Positions 8,881 through 18,073 of a stretch of 64,000 bases of DNA are shown here, one piece after another. Location: the NCBI GenBank assembly GCA_040768445.1, contig JAXGMV010000001.1:2728001-2792000 (forward strand), read 5' to 3'. A model generated the notes under the pieces. It did no database searches and was not told the origin of the DNA. It was given only the letters and a program-made list of their open reading frames with translations. The first letter of the stretch is position 1. Each line of letters begins with the position of its first letter. Source of the DNA: JAXGMV01 sp040768445 (lineage in GTDB: Bacteria; Chloroflexota; Anaerolineae; Anaerolineales; Anaerolineaceae). The position numbers were made by a program, and so were the translations under genes.

Positions 8881-9837
8881 ATGAGGATTTTAATAACCGG
8901 AGCTGCTGGATTTTTAGGCTCGCATTTATGCGATATATTGCTCGAAAAAGGCAATGAAGTCATTGGAATGGATAATTTTATTACAGGCAGCCCCGATAAC
9001 CTCGCCCATTTGGCAGGGAATCCAAAATTCGAGTTCATCCGTCATGATGTGGCTAATTTTATTTTTGTGCCAGGCAAGATAGACGCGGTGCTGCATTTCG
9101 CCTCACCTGCAAGCCCTAATCCTGCATCACCTTTTGGCTATACGAATCTGCCGATTCAAACTATGAAGGCTGGCGCCTTGGGCACCCACAACACCCTGGG
9201 TGTCGCCCGCGCTCACAATGCCCGTTATCTATTGGCATCCACCAGCGAAATCTACGGCGACCCTCTCGAACACCCACAAAAGGAAACCTACTGGGGGCAT
9301 GTCGACCCGATTGGGGTACGGTCAGTGTATGATGAAGCAAAACGCTTTGCCGAAGCACTCACGATGGCTTACCATCGTTATCATGGAATTGATACACGCA
9401 TCGTAAGAATTTTCAACACCTATGGCCCAAAAATGCGTTTGGATGATGGCAGGGCTGTGCCGAATTTCCTGCAGCAAGCACTGCGTGGTGAGCCATTAAC
9501 AGTTTATGGTGATGGCATGCAAACTCGCAGTTTCTGTTTCGTCTCAGACCTTGTGGAAGGGATACATCGATTGTTGTTGTCAGATGAACATATGCCGGTA
9601 AATATCGGCAATCCAACAGAAATTACTATCAAAGATTTTGCAATCGCAATCAACAATATTGTTGGAAATTCTGCCGGCATTATTTACAAGAAAACCATGC
9701 GTCTTGGTGATGATCCACAGATGCGCCAGCCTGATATCAGCCGCGCAAAAAGAATACTAAATTGGGAACCTTTGACATCAATGGAAGATGGCATCAAACT
9801 CACCTTTGCATACTTCAAAGAAAAAATGGGGCTTTAA
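8881..9837 (+). CDS. UDP-glucuronate decarboxylase (UDP-xylose synthase)-like epimerase
   Basis: Extended short-chain dehydrogenase that probably decarboxylates UDP-glucuronate to UDP-xylose, supplying pentoses for surface glycans. The NAD-binding TGAAGFLGSHL starts at residue 6, STSEIYGDP follows, and the catalytic pair is in SVYDEAKR. The UXS-type strings RIFNTYGPKMR and GDGMQTRSFCFVSDLV are clear. It is 318 residues and full length. An AGAGG ribosome site lies 5 nt before ATG. Its stop overlaps the start of the GtrA gene (TAATG), so the pair is translationally coupled. Confidence 0.85.
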   Translation: MRILITGAAGFLGSHLCDILLEKGNEVIGMDNFITGSPDNLAHLAGNPKFEFIRHDVANFIFVPGKIDAVLHFASPASPNPASPFGYTNLPIQTMKAGALGTHNTLGVARAHNARYLLASTSEIYGDPLEHPQKETYWGHVDPIGVRSVYDEAKRFAEALTMAYHRYHGIDTRIVRIFNTYGPKMRLDDGRAVPNFLQQALRGEPLTVYGDGMQTRSFCFVSDLVEGIHRLLLSDEHMPVNIGNPTEITIKDFAIAINNIVGNSAGIIYKKTMRLGDDPQMRQPDISRAKRILNWEPLTSMEDGIKLTFAYFKEKMGL

Positions 9838-10292
9838 TGAAATTTCTCAACAATGAAAAAGAGCGAAACCGCTTTATAAGATTTGCCATTGTTGGAGCTA
9901 TTGGCGCAGTGGTTGATTTTGGCATATTCAACCTGTTAACATTATTAACCAAAATGCTGCCAGTTGTCGCAAGTGTAATTTCGTTTTGTTCTGCAGTAGT
10001 AAGTAATTTTTTACTAAACCGTTATTGGACTTATCCAGACTCCAGGACGAAGCGGCTCAGAAAACAGTTGGTTCAGTTTGGGATTGTTAGTCTTATAGGT
10101 TTAGGTATACGAACGCCTCTTTTTGCGTGGCTGGAGAATATTCTCATCCACATTGCAGAAAAATATCTTCCAGACTTTTTCCTCACACCAGTGATTGTCG
10201 GGCACAATGGTGCACTGGCAATTGCCATTCTGGTAGTAATGTTGTGGAATTTTATAGCCAATCGATTTTGGACTTACAATGACGTTGAGTAA
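9837..10292 (+). CDS. GtrA family membrane protein
   Basis: A 151-residue protein with four transmembrane helices, typical of GtrA, which is thought to flip or assist polyprenyl-linked sugars across the membrane. RFAIVGAIGAVVDFGIFNLL is the classical first helix, and FLLNRYWTY and FIANRFWTY are the repeated NRxWTY motifs. I place the start at ATG 9837, overlapping the epimerase stop by one base; a reading frame open further upstream is inside the epimerase. Context suggests work on the same nucleotide-sugar or glycan pathway. Confidence 0.88.
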   Translation: MKFLNNEKERNRFIRFAIVGAIGAVVDFGIFNLLTLLTKMLPVVASVISFCSAVVSNFLLNRYWTYPDSRTKRLRKQLVQFGIVSLIGLGIRTPLFAWLENILIHIAEKYLPDFFLTPVIVGHNGALAIAILVVMLWNFIANRFWTYNDVE

Positions 10293-10427
10293 GTTGTGTA
10301 CACTGCCAAACATTCACAATGAATTATTAATCAAGTTACGCAGAATGCATGGAATTTATGCTTCAACTCGAACCAATAATGCAAAATCAAGGTAAAATTG
10401 ATTAAACTACTATGAAGGAGCAAGAGA

Positions 10428-10808
10428 ATGGCTAAGAGTGCTAAACTCGCAACTGAAGCAAAAGTATTATCTCCATCGGATATCAATCCAACAACCCCTG
10501 CTGATTATCTTCAAAGAGGTTGGCTCTTTCTATCAAGTAAGAATCCCGAAAAAGCTCTGGTAGATTTTGACACAGCAATCCAGCAAAACCCTGATAATCC
10601 AGACGCTTATTATGCTTTAGCTTTGGCATTAAAAGCACTGGGGAAAAATTCCGAAGCTGTCGAGAAATTTAACAAAGTGCTTTCACTTATAGGTGAATCA
10701 ACCAACCAAAGTACCCGGCAGATGCTTACTCGCTTGACCCATGGTCATATCAACCAGATTAACTCGGGTGATTGGAACTTAGAGAAGGAGATATGGCAGC
10801 GGCGATAA
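10428..10808 (+). CDS. TPR-repeat protein
   Basis: A 126-residue protein with tetratricopeptide repeats: DYLQRGWLFLSSKNPEKALVD and PDAYYALALALKALGKNSEAV are two consecutive repeats with the W/Y-G-A-P pattern. It likely mediates protein-protein contacts. A strong AAGGAG lies 7 nt before ATG. Its 3' end overlaps the next gene by about 16 nt, suggesting cotranscription. No signal peptide or membrane helix is present, so it is cytoplasmic. Confidence 0.75.
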   Translation: MAKSAKLATEAKVLSPSDINPTTPADYLQRGWLFLSSKNPEKALVDFDTAIQQNPDNPDAYYALALALKALGKNSEAVEKFNKVLSLIGESTNQSTRQMLTRLTHGHINQINSGDWNLEKEIWQRR

Positions 10809-11785
10809 TCTCGCACCGCGAAAGGCTGGAACGCTGCCTGTCATTAGAACAACTTGATCGCGTGCCGGTGGCGTTATGGCGCCACTTTCCAGTTGATGAT
10901 CAAGACCCCTTCCTGCTCGCAAAAGCAATCTCTGCTTTTCAAAACCAATTTGATTTTGATTTTATCAAAGTGACACCATCCAGTTCTTACAGTGTAAGAG
11001 ATTGGGGTGTCACTGATTTTTGGCACGGCAATGCCGAAGGTACCCGTGATTATCAGCCAGTGATAAAGACACCTGACGATTGGAACAGGCTAAAGCCTTT
11101 AGATCCAATCAAGGGAGATCTCGGACTTACACTGACAACCTTGAGGTTGCTTAAAAAAAGTTATGGTACCAAAACACCAATTTTACAAACTATTTTCAGC
11201 CCTATCTCGCAGGCAAAGCACCTGGTTGGCAAAGCGAACCTGCTCGTTCATTTGCGCCAATATCCAGACGCGCTGCACTCAGCACTTCGGGTGATCACTG
11301 AAACAACCATTCGTTACGTAAATGAGATATTGAAAACAGGTATTGATGGCATTTTTTTTGCTGTTCAGCACGCGAACCCAACCCTCTTAAGCCACATTGA
11401 ATTCCTTGAATTCGGGAAGCAGTATGATTTGTTGGTGGCTCAGGCGTTTTCAAACTTTTGGTTAAACATTGCTCACATACACGGTGAACCGATAATGTTT
11501 GATGACATTTGTGATTACCCGGTGCAGGTGCTTAACTGGCACGACCAATCCACCTGGCCATCGCTTCGTGAAGGAAAGCATCGTAGCGGACGAGTGGTTT
11601 GTGGCGGCATTCGACAGTGGGAGACGATGGTATTGGGTACATCTGAAGATGTCAAGCGTGAAGCATTTGCCGCGATAAATAAAACAGGTGGCAAAGAGTT
11701 CATCCTGGGAACTGGCTGTGTTGTACCGATTACTGCACCTTTTGGGAACATCATGGCAGCCAGAACAGTTCAGGACGAGGGTTAA
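10793..11785 (+). CDS. Uroporphyrinogen decarboxylase-family protein
   Basis: A 330-residue member of the URO-D superfamily, which also holds many methyltransferases for corrinoid- or methanol-type C1 transfer in anaerobes. The RVPVALWRHFPVDDQDP start resembles the RxPVWxMR segment of UroD but lacks its arginine pattern, so true haem synthesis is unlikely. A C-terminal ILGTGCVVPITAPFGN is typical of the family. I prefer ATG 10793; an in-frame TTG at 10772 is the alternative. No haem pathway genes are nearby, so the substrate remains unknown. Confidence 0.7.
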   Translation: MAAAIISHRERLERCLSLEQLDRVPVALWRHFPVDDQDPFLLAKAISAFQNQFDFDFIKVTPSSSYSVRDWGVTDFWHGNAEGTRDYQPVIKTPDDWNRLKPLDPIKGDLGLTLTTLRLLKKSYGTKTPILQTIFSPISQAKHLVGKANLLVHLRQYPDALHSALRVITETTIRYVNEILKTGIDGIFFAVQHANPTLLSHIEFLEFGKQYDLLVAQAFSNFWLNIAHIHGEPIMFDDICDYPVQVLNWHDQSTWPSLREGKHRSGRVVCGGIRQWETMVLGTSEDVKREAFAAINKTGGKEFILGTGCVVPITAPFGNIMAARTVQDEG

Positions 11786-11789
11786 CGAC

Positions 11790-12392
11790 TTGAGTCAGCC
11801 AAGGATCATCGCCGGCAGGGCAAAAGGTCTTCGATTAATCCCGGTTCCAGGTGAAACAACCAGGCCGATAACAGACAGGGTCAAAGAAGCTTTATTTAAT
11901 ATCATTAACCAGGACATAATTGATGCTCGTTTGCTGGATCTTTTCGGCGGCACCGGCAGCGTTGGAATTGAGGCTTTGAGCAGAGGCGCCGGGTTTGTTC
12001 AATTTGTTGAGCTTCACAGTCAGGTTGTAAAAGTCCTGCGGGAAAACTTACAGCGATCTAAATTAGACGCCTCAGCCAGTGTTCAGACGGGCGACTCGTT
12101 CGCTTTTCTTAAGAAATACGACGCAGAACCTTTTGACTATATCTTTATTGCACCGCCGCAGTACAAAGACATGTGGCGCCAAGCGCTTGAGATCATTAAT
12201 TCAAAACCGCAGTTAGTTGTCGATGACGGATGGCTCATCGTTCAGATCCACCCGATTGAATATAAAGATGTTTCATTTTCAAATTTTACAGAATTTGACC
12301 AAAGAAAATACGGCAGCACACTGCTAATTTTTTATGAGAAAATCTTGCTGGATCAGTCAAACGAAACCATCAACCTGCCATCATCTGAATAG
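11790..12392 (+). CDS. rsmD: 16S rRNA (guanine966-N2)-methyltransferase RsmD-like
   Basis: SAM-dependent methyltransferase expected to modify G966 of 16S rRNA. PRIIAGRAKGLRL at the start, RPITDRVKEALFNII, and the SAM-binding LLDLFGGTGSVGIEALSRGA are diagnostic. I choose TTG 11790 since GAGGG lies 8 nt upstream; the open frame extends into the preceding gene. The usual catalytic DPPY is replaced by APPQ (FIAPPQYKDMW). It is 200 residues. Its 3' end overlaps the convergent Nudix gene by 40 nt. RsmD often precedes coaD, but here coaD lies 20 kb away. Confidence 0.83.
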   Translation: MSQPRIIAGRAKGLRLIPVPGETTRPITDRVKEALFNIINQDIIDARLLDLFGGTGSVGIEALSRGAGFVQFVELHSQVVKVLRENLQRSKLDASASVQTGDSFAFLKKYDAEPFDYIFIAPPQYKDMWRQALEIINSKPQLVVDDGWLIVQIHPIEYKDVSFSNFTEFDQRKYGSTLLIFYEKILLDQSNETINLPSSE

Positions 12393-12853
12393 AAAGAACG
12401 CGCAAAGAAAGGTGAATCACCCTTAACCATTGCCAGTACCCTCGGCAGTACTGCGGGTAAATCCTCCACTAATGGCAGCGTATCAAAATCAGCTGCGCTC
12501 ACCCAATGAAGTGTTCCTTCATTTGAATTAACGATATTTCTGCCTTCGAATTCAGTCTTGAAAATAAAGATGCAAATACCCTTTTCTTCACCAGAATCTA
12601 CCAGTATGGTTCCGCAGAACGCCAGGTTATCAGACTCAATTCCGGTCTCTTCAAACAATTCGCGCTGAGCAGACCTGTAAATACTTTCACCACCCTCAAC
12701 ATGTCCACCAATACCATTATATTTATTGGCCCACAATTTTTTGTCAGGTGCACCCTGCAGGAGTAAAACCTTATCACCCCGGGTAACAAAAATTAACGTC
12801 CTCGGAATGACTGTGAATCGCTTTTGATGAAAACCCTGATCGCTTTTTGGCAT
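12353..12853 (-). CDS. Nudix hydrolase
   Basis: A 166-residue Nudix enzyme that probably hydrolyses a nucleoside diphosphate derivative such as 8-oxo-dGTP. The Nudix box is perfect: G-x5-E-x7-RE-x-x-EE-x-G, running from GHVEGGE to RELFEETG near residues 48-70. The preceding LLLQGAPDKKLWANKYNGIGG is typical of MutT-like housecleaning enzymes. It is a single-domain protein and overlaps rsmD tail to tail. The substrate cannot be read from the sequence. Confidence 0.85.
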   Translation of the reverse strand: MPKSDQGFHQKRFTVIPRTLIFVTRGDKVLLLQGAPDKKLWANKYNGIGGHVEGGESIYRSAQRELFEETGIESDNLAFCGTILVDSGEEKGICIFIFKTEFEGRNIVNSNEGTLHWVSAADFDTLPLVEDLPAVLPRVLAMVKGDSPFFARSFYSDDGRLMVSFD

Positions 12854-12864
12854 CTATTGAGATA

Positions 12865-12892
12865 GCAGGGAAATACGTTTGTATTTCCCTGC
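12865..12892 (-). terminator. Hairpin downstream of fba
   Basis: A perfect 12-bp stem (12865-12876 with 12881-12892) with a GTTT loop sits just after the fba stop. The downstream minus strand is not T-rich, so it may be an mRNA-stabilising or weak terminator hairpin. It lies just upstream of the Nudix gene start. Confidence 0.6.
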
Positions 12893-12905
12893 ATAACACT
12901 AATCT

Positions 12906-13856
12906 CTAAGCAGATATGATTTTTTTCAAGGCATCTAACTGTCCAGCACTGCCCAATTTTTCATTCTTATCTACAATAAATTTTGCGTATTCTTTAATGA
13001 ATATTTCCCCTGGTTTGCGCAGGTCAATATTTTCAGGATGCTGCATAAAGTGTTCGCGGTGAACTCGTGTCCACACCAGTCTACCATCGGTATCGATATT
13101 TATCTTCGTGACGCCGAGTTTTGCAGCATGCCTGAACTGGCTTGCATCGACACCTTTAGCGCCTTTCATCTTGCCGCCAGCCGCATTGATTCGCTCAACT
13201 TCTTCCTGGGGTACTGAACTGCTGCCGTGCATGACAAGAGGAAAACCAGGCAGCAGTTTTTGAATTGCTTCAACGATTTCATAGTGAACAGACTGGCTGC
13301 CCTGGAACTTGAATGCACCGTGACTCGTTCCAATTGCGCAGGCAAGAGAGTCACAACCAGTTCGCTCAACGAATTCTTTTGCCTGCTCTGGGTCAGTCAA
13401 TTTTGCATCTGATTCAGCAACACTGACATGCTCCTCAACACCGCCGAGCTGACCTAATTCCGCCTCGACCACAATACCTTTTGCATGAGCCAGGTCAACA
13501 ATATGTTTGGTGATCTCGATGTTTTTCTCAAAGGGTTCATGGCTGGCGTCAATCATCACAGAGCTGTAGAACCCACTATTGATGCAATCGATACAGGCTT
13601 CGACATCGCCGTGGTCAAGATGTACAGCAAAAATCGCCTCAGGGAAGATATCATCTGCACCCCTGATCAGGCTTTCCAGCAGGTGCTTGTTGGTATACGA
13701 TCTTGCGCCTTTGCTGATTTGGATAATAAACGGCGCCTCACTCTCAATATTCCCCTTGAACAGCCCCATTGTCTGTTCAAGGTTGTTGATGTTGTAGGCG
13801 CCTATGGCATATTTTCCATATGCATGTTCAAACAATTTTTTAGTAGTTACGATCAT
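12906..13856 (-). CDS. fba: Class II fructose-bisphosphate aldolase
   Basis: Zinc-dependent glycolytic/gluconeogenic enzyme that splits fructose 1,6-bisphosphate into dihydroxyacetone phosphate and glyceraldehyde 3-phosphate. The metal-binding HLDHGD segment, the MIDASHEPFEKNI region, VEAELGQLGG, the Zn-ligand HGSSS and the late NIDTDGR motif are all present in order. At 316 residues it fits the class IIB group. GGAGG precedes ATG. It follows the phosphofructokinase gene by 70 nt on the same strand, so the two consecutive glycolytic steps are probably one operon. Confidence 0.93.
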   Translation of the reverse strand: MIVTTKKLFEHAYGKYAIGAYNINNLEQTMGLFKGNIESEAPFIIQISKGARSYTNKHLLESLIRGADDIFPEAIFAVHLDHGDVEACIDCINSGFYSSVMIDASHEPFEKNIEITKHIVDLAHAKGIVVEAELGQLGGVEEHVSVAESDAKLTDPEQAKEFVERTGCDSLACAIGTSHGAFKFQGSQSVHYEIVEAIQKLLPGFPLVMHGSSSVPQEEVERINAAGGKMKGAKGVDASQFRHAAKLGVTKINIDTDGRLVWTRVHREHFMQHPENIDLRKPGEIFIKEYAKFIVDKNEKLGSAGQLDALKKIISA

Positions 13857-13926
13857 ACGAGCCTCCAGTCTTTTTGTATTGGTTGATTACGATGCTTGCT
13901 TTATTGGCTTACTTCTTTGACTCCAC

Positions 13927-15099
13927 CTAACTCAAAAACATGGGTACTCCCATAAAATCTTTCACACGGGGGCGGTAATTTTCAATGTCATAAAACGCAG
14001 GCACATCCACGCGTTTTTTTCCGGCAGTAATGATTTCCAACGGCACAATTGTGTATTTTCCACCATGGATGGCTACCATTTTGCCGTATTCGCCTCTCAT
14101 GATTAGTTGTATCACAAGATGGCCAAAAGAGGTAGCAACCATGCGGTCAAGGGAATCAGGCGCGCCAGAACGCATCAGGTACGCCAACTGCTGGTACATA
14201 ATATTAATACCGGATCGGTTCTTTATTTCCATAGCTGTTATCTCACCAATACCGCCCAGCTTCCTGTGACCATAGGCATCCTCTTCGCCTGTTTCAACAA
14301 TCTGACCATCTTCCATCACCGCACCTTCAGAAATGGTCATGATAGCGTAATTTGATGGATTATCGTGTCGATCCTTCACCAAAAAGTTGGTTAATTTTTC
14401 AATATTGAACGGTACTTCACTGATAATTGCTCGATCTACATGCGCGAGGTATGCCGAAATCAAGCTGGTTTCACCCGAATTCCGACCGAACAATTCAACG
14501 ACACCAATTCTCTCATGTGAGCCAATAGACGTCCGTAGATTCGTGATGAATTCAACACTGCGAGTAACAGCTGTTGAAAAACCGATGCAGTAATCAGTGC
14601 CAAAGACATCGTTATCCATAGTTTTTGGGATCGCCACAATTGGAAATTTTTCCCTGTTCAATCGTGCAGCAAAACTGAGCGTATCATCGCCACCGATGGA
14701 AACCATTACATCAATGCCAAGTGTATCCAATACCTTGAGAATATAATCCGTGTAATCCATCGTCCCCTCTTCGTCGATTTTGCGTCCGAATGATGAGCCC
14801 TTCAGAAAATCCGGGATATCATTTACTCTCACCCGCTGTGGGTTTGTTCGCGAAGTGTGCAGGAAAGTACCGCCTGTCCTATCAATTGTCCGAACATGGT
14901 CCCTGGTTAAATGTCTAAAATAGTCATCTTTTTCATCAGGATTATTAATGTCATAGTTCAGCAACCCACCCCACCCTTTGAGAATGCCAATGACCTGGTA
15001 TCCGAGGTCAAGCGCTTCATTTACAACAATTTTCATACAAGGATTCAAGCCGGGGACATCGCCACCGCCTGTTAATAAACCAATAGTCTTTTTCGACAT
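13927..15099 (-). CDS. pfk: 6-phosphofructokinase (probably PPi-dependent)
   Basis: Phosphorylates fructose 6-phosphate to the 1,6-bisphosphate. GLLTGGGDVPGLN starts the N-terminal phosphate-donor site. The key site GGDDT (residues 136-140) has Asp where ATP-dependent enzymes have Gly (GGDGS); established work associates this Asp with pyrophosphate use. The next motif is PKTMDND at 158-164, a mixed form. I choose ATG 15099 since AGGAGG lies just upstream; the frame is open a further 31 codons. The product is 390 residues. It leads the pfk-fba unit. Confidence 0.85.
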   Translation of the reverse strand: MSKKTIGLLTGGGDVPGLNPCMKIVVNEALDLGYQVIGILKGWGGLLNYDINNPDEKDDYFRHLTRDHVRTIDRTGGTFLHTSRTNPQRVRVNDIPDFLKGSSFGRKIDEEGTMDYTDYILKVLDTLGIDVMVSIGGDDTLSFAARLNREKFPIVAIPKTMDNDVFGTDYCIGFSTAVTRSVEFITNLRTSIGSHERIGVVELFGRNSGETSLISAYLAHVDRAIISEVPFNIEKLTNFLVKDRHDNPSNYAIMTISEGAVMEDGQIVETGEEDAYGHRKLGGIGEITAMEIKNRSGINIMYQQLAYLMRSGAPDSLDRMVATSFGHLVIQLIMRGEYGKMVAIHGGKYTIVPLEIITAGKKRVDVPAFYDIENYRPRVKDFMGVPMFLS

Positions 15100-15364
15100 C
15101 TCTTCCTCCTGGCGACGATTGAAAGGTGTAATTTGCATTATTGGCATTGTTGTTGATAACTGGACAGGGCGCAAAAATAATACGAGCGTCAACGCGAACA
15201 GATCATATTGTTTGACATACCAATAGCGTCTTTAATTTACCACATTTACCCTCATTTTTGGGCTATATTGTTGAGTGTAATTTATTGTTCACCCTTAATA
15301 ATAATCAACAAGCCATCCTGGCCCATAAAGCCCCTTTGAATTATTGTAAAGTTTTTTATTAATA

Positions 15365-16648
15365 TTATTTTAATGGGGTGAACTGTTCAAGCCAAATGTC
15401 TGGCGTAGCCAGCCACCAGCGTATCCAGTACAGTGTGACCAGGAGAAAACCGGGCAGGACCAGGTATAAAGCAATCTTTGGTTGTGTCAGCACTGAAGGA
15501 AGGGAAACCCATGAAGGAATCAGCCAAATTCCGAAAAAAAGCCCCAAGAGCATCACTAGAGTGATTAATGCTCCAGATCGCTTCCACCTTTTTTGGAAAG
15601 TCGATAAAACCAGCGCTAACGCCGGCAGTAATATCACAAAATTGCCGGCATCATTATAAATATTCACCCATTGGTTTACAGCCAGCGAAAAACTGAAAAC
15701 CCAAATCAACCGATTGAACGACTTATCATTAGAAAGAAACCATTCCACTACCATAATAAAACTAATAATCGCTGTTATCAACCACCCCAGCCGTTCACCG
15801 AAGGAAGGAACAACTGCGCTAAACGTTTCAACAATATTGCCAACGGGATGAACGCTCTTAAACTTGAGTATTTCCTGTATATACTGAATGGGCCAGTCGG
15901 GCAAAACAACGAAGCCAAGAGCGATAAAAATTCCAGAGATTGCGAAAAACCAGAAAATGGTTCTCCAGCGGCTTTGTCTGATCAGCCAGATGAAGAGGAA
16001 TAGGATGGGCAGAACGGCTACTTGCGGCTTGATTGTTAGAAATGCCAGAATTACGCCGGACAACTCTTCCTGCCCACTTTTGAGAACCAATAATCCAAGA
16101 ACCATCAACAATGTTAACAAAATAATGACATCACCTTTATAAACAGCCTGCAATGAGTGAAAACCAATTACTGCATAGATTAAAAATGTTGTAAAAAGCA
16201 GCGGCGTTGGTCGCCAATCCACCAGTTTAATACTCAGGAATGCAAGAAGCACAAGCGACACTTGAAGTAGTGTGCTCCATAATGCCAGGGCTAGCGTATA
16301 GTCTGTAATTAAGCTGAACGGCAAAAATAACAAAGTTGCATAAATCGGGTAAACCAAGCGCAAATCCTCAGTGTAAGGAGGATCTGTGTAATCTCTGCGT
16401 ACTTGAAGGATACGATCGGCGGCTGAATCTGTATATGGACTTTCACCTTCGAGCACCATCACCCTCGCGCTTGTCCAGTTGACCAAAAAGTCAGTTCCTC
16501 CACGATAGAAGTTTGAATAGCGGTAATTGACTAAAACAAGTGCGACGATAGCCACTGCAATGGCCAATGCAATCATGACGGTTTTGATTAAAGTCCTGCG
16601 TTTATTCCTTTTAATAAAAACGGAATTCTCTTTAGACAAATAGTTCAT
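15365..16648 (-). CDS. GT87-type membrane glycosyltransferase
   Basis: A 427-residue polytopic protein with about ten transmembrane helices, matching the GT87/DUF2029 mannosyltransferases that use polyprenyl-phosphate sugars on the outer face of the membrane. The first extracytoplasmic loop has the family sequence TDFLVNWTSARVM and GESPYT, with an early acidic residue typical of GT-C enzymes. The N-terminus is strongly basic. It is a single-gene unit by spacing. Acceptor and sugar cannot be inferred. Confidence 0.8.
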   Translation of the reverse strand: MNYLSKENSVFIKRNKRRTLIKTVMIALAIAVAIVALVLVNYRYSNFYRGGTDFLVNWTSARVMVLEGESPYTDSAADRILQVRRDYTDPPYTEDLRLVYPIYATLLFLPFSLITDYTLALALWSTLLQVSLVLLAFLSIKLVDWRPTPLLFTTFLIYAVIGFHSLQAVYKGDVIILLTLLMVLGLLVLKSGQEELSGVILAFLTIKPQVAVLPILFLFIWLIRQSRWRTIFWFFAISGIFIALGFVVLPDWPIQYIQEILKFKSVHPVGNIVETFSAVVPSFGERLGWLITAIISFIMVVEWFLSNDKSFNRLIWVFSFSLAVNQWVNIYNDAGNFVILLPALALVLSTFQKRWKRSGALITLVMLLGLFFGIWLIPSWVSLPSVLTQPKIALYLVLPGFLLVTLYWIRWWLATPDIWLEQFTPLK

Positions 16649-16716
16649 AATATGCCAATATTAACACAGATATTCACAATGCTGCGGGGGTTATTTCAGA
16701 TTTATTATTCATAAAA

Positions 16717-16748
16717 AGCCTGCCAGTTATAAGGATAACTGGCAGGCT
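16717..16748 (-). terminator. Terminator of the GNAT gene
   Basis: A perfect 14-bp stem (16717-16730 with 16735-16748) and AAGG loop is followed on the minus strand by five T. It is just downstream of the acetyltransferase-like gene and upstream of the GT87 gene. Confidence 0.85.
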
Positions 16749-16766
16749 CCGAAGGTACAGAATATT

Positions 16767-17894
16767 TTAAAAAACCTTTGAAAATATCCTGTGAACTTTG
16801 TAAACCTGCACGCCAATTGTCACCAGGTCGCTTCGAACTCGCGTTGCAGTATCCGCCATTTGGGTCAACTCGGCATGTTCAAAACCATAATCCTTGATTG
16901 TTTTTAACATCTCAACATACATGAGTACATTTCCCCCGGTTCCCTGATAATCGGGTAAAACACCCAGACCATTGAGGGAAATCCATTTTGTCTTTTTCAT
17001 CTCCCGCATCAGGTCGATGATTCCCCAGGGGGTGAGCCTGCCTCTACTTCGCAGCATCGCCTGTGACACATCTGGAAAGCCGAGCAAAAAGCCTATTATT
17101 TTGTCTTCATAAGTAATCAGCTTAATTAATTTGGGATCAGCGAACGCAAGAATATTTTCTTTTACATAGGCTATTTCCCTTGTGCTTAGTGGGTAATACT
17201 CCCAGTTGTTGATAAAAGTGTCATTGTAGGCTTTACCAATTTGCAGTGCCCACTTCATAATCTCTTTCTTGTTGCTAAATGTTTTTATCTTGTACTTGCC
17301 TTTTGCCAGTACTTTCTCAGCTATCAGATCCATTTTTTCTGGTAGCTTAAAGGTGTTTGGATTGAGGTAACATGAGACAAAATCATTTTCCTTCACAAAG
17401 CCAGCCGTTTCAAACAATTTTTGATAATATGGAAAATTGTAATTCATCGTGTTCATCATCTGGTGATGCTCAAAACCTTCCACGAGAATTCCGTAACCAT
17501 CAAATGCGCTTAAACCTTTAGGCCCAACAAGTTCTGTCAAGCCGCGATCTCTCGCCCATGCTGCAGCAGCCTCAAAGAGTGCATCGGCAACTTCTTGATC
17601 ATCTATCGAATCAAAAAAATAGAATTGGGCTTTCTTCTTATTATGGTATTCATTAAATGGTTTATTGACCAAAACACCAATCCGCCCAACAGTTTTTCCT
17701 TCTTTCTTTGCCAGAAAAAAGTCTCCCTCAGAGTGTTCATAGAAAGGATGCTTTTTTCGATTGAGCATCATCCGCAAATCGTTTCTGAACGGCGGTGTCC
17801 AGTTTGGTGTGCCGGTATACAAGTTATAGTGAAATTCGATGAATTCACCAACCTGCTTGCTTGACTCAGTATCTATCATTTCAATTGTTATCAT
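16767..17894 (-). CDS. GNAT-fold protein, YghO-like
   Basis: A 375-residue protein of the YghO-like family common in Chloroflexota and Bacteroidota. It has two GNAT-like halves: KEGKTVGRIGVLVNKPFNEY in the first, and LNGLGVLPDYQGTGGNVLMYVEML, an acetyl-CoA binding motif (Q/RxxGxG/A), in the second. ELTQMADTATRVRSDL near the end is conserved in this family. It is cytoplasmic with no membrane helix. The substrate is unknown. It ends at a strong terminator. Confidence 0.72.
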   Translation of the reverse strand: MITIEMIDTESSKQVGEFIEFHYNLYTGTPNWTPPFRNDLRMMLNRKKHPFYEHSEGDFFLAKKEGKTVGRIGVLVNKPFNEYHNKKKAQFYFFDSIDDQEVADALFEAAAAWARDRGLTELVGPKGLSAFDGYGILVEGFEHHQMMNTMNYNFPYYQKLFETAGFVKENDFVSCYLNPNTFKLPEKMDLIAEKVLAKGKYKIKTFSNKKEIMKWALQIGKAYNDTFINNWEYYPLSTREIAYVKENILAFADPKLIKLITYEDKIIGFLLGFPDVSQAMLRSRGRLTPWGIIDLMREMKKTKWISLNGLGVLPDYQGTGGNVLMYVEMLKTIKDYGFEHAELTQMADTATRVRSDLVTIGVQVYKVHRIFSKVF

Positions 17895-18073
17895 TGCAAA
17901 ATCCTTTTATTAATAGAGTGACAAATGATCAGATATTGGATATGGAAGAGATTGACATATTGGCTTGAGGCAGGTTTTGATTAGAGGCTGAGAAGTCTGC
18001 ATCATTCTAGATAGGAAGAGATGATGTACTATAATACTTTGAAAATATATCTGTGTTGAAAGCAAATTATATC

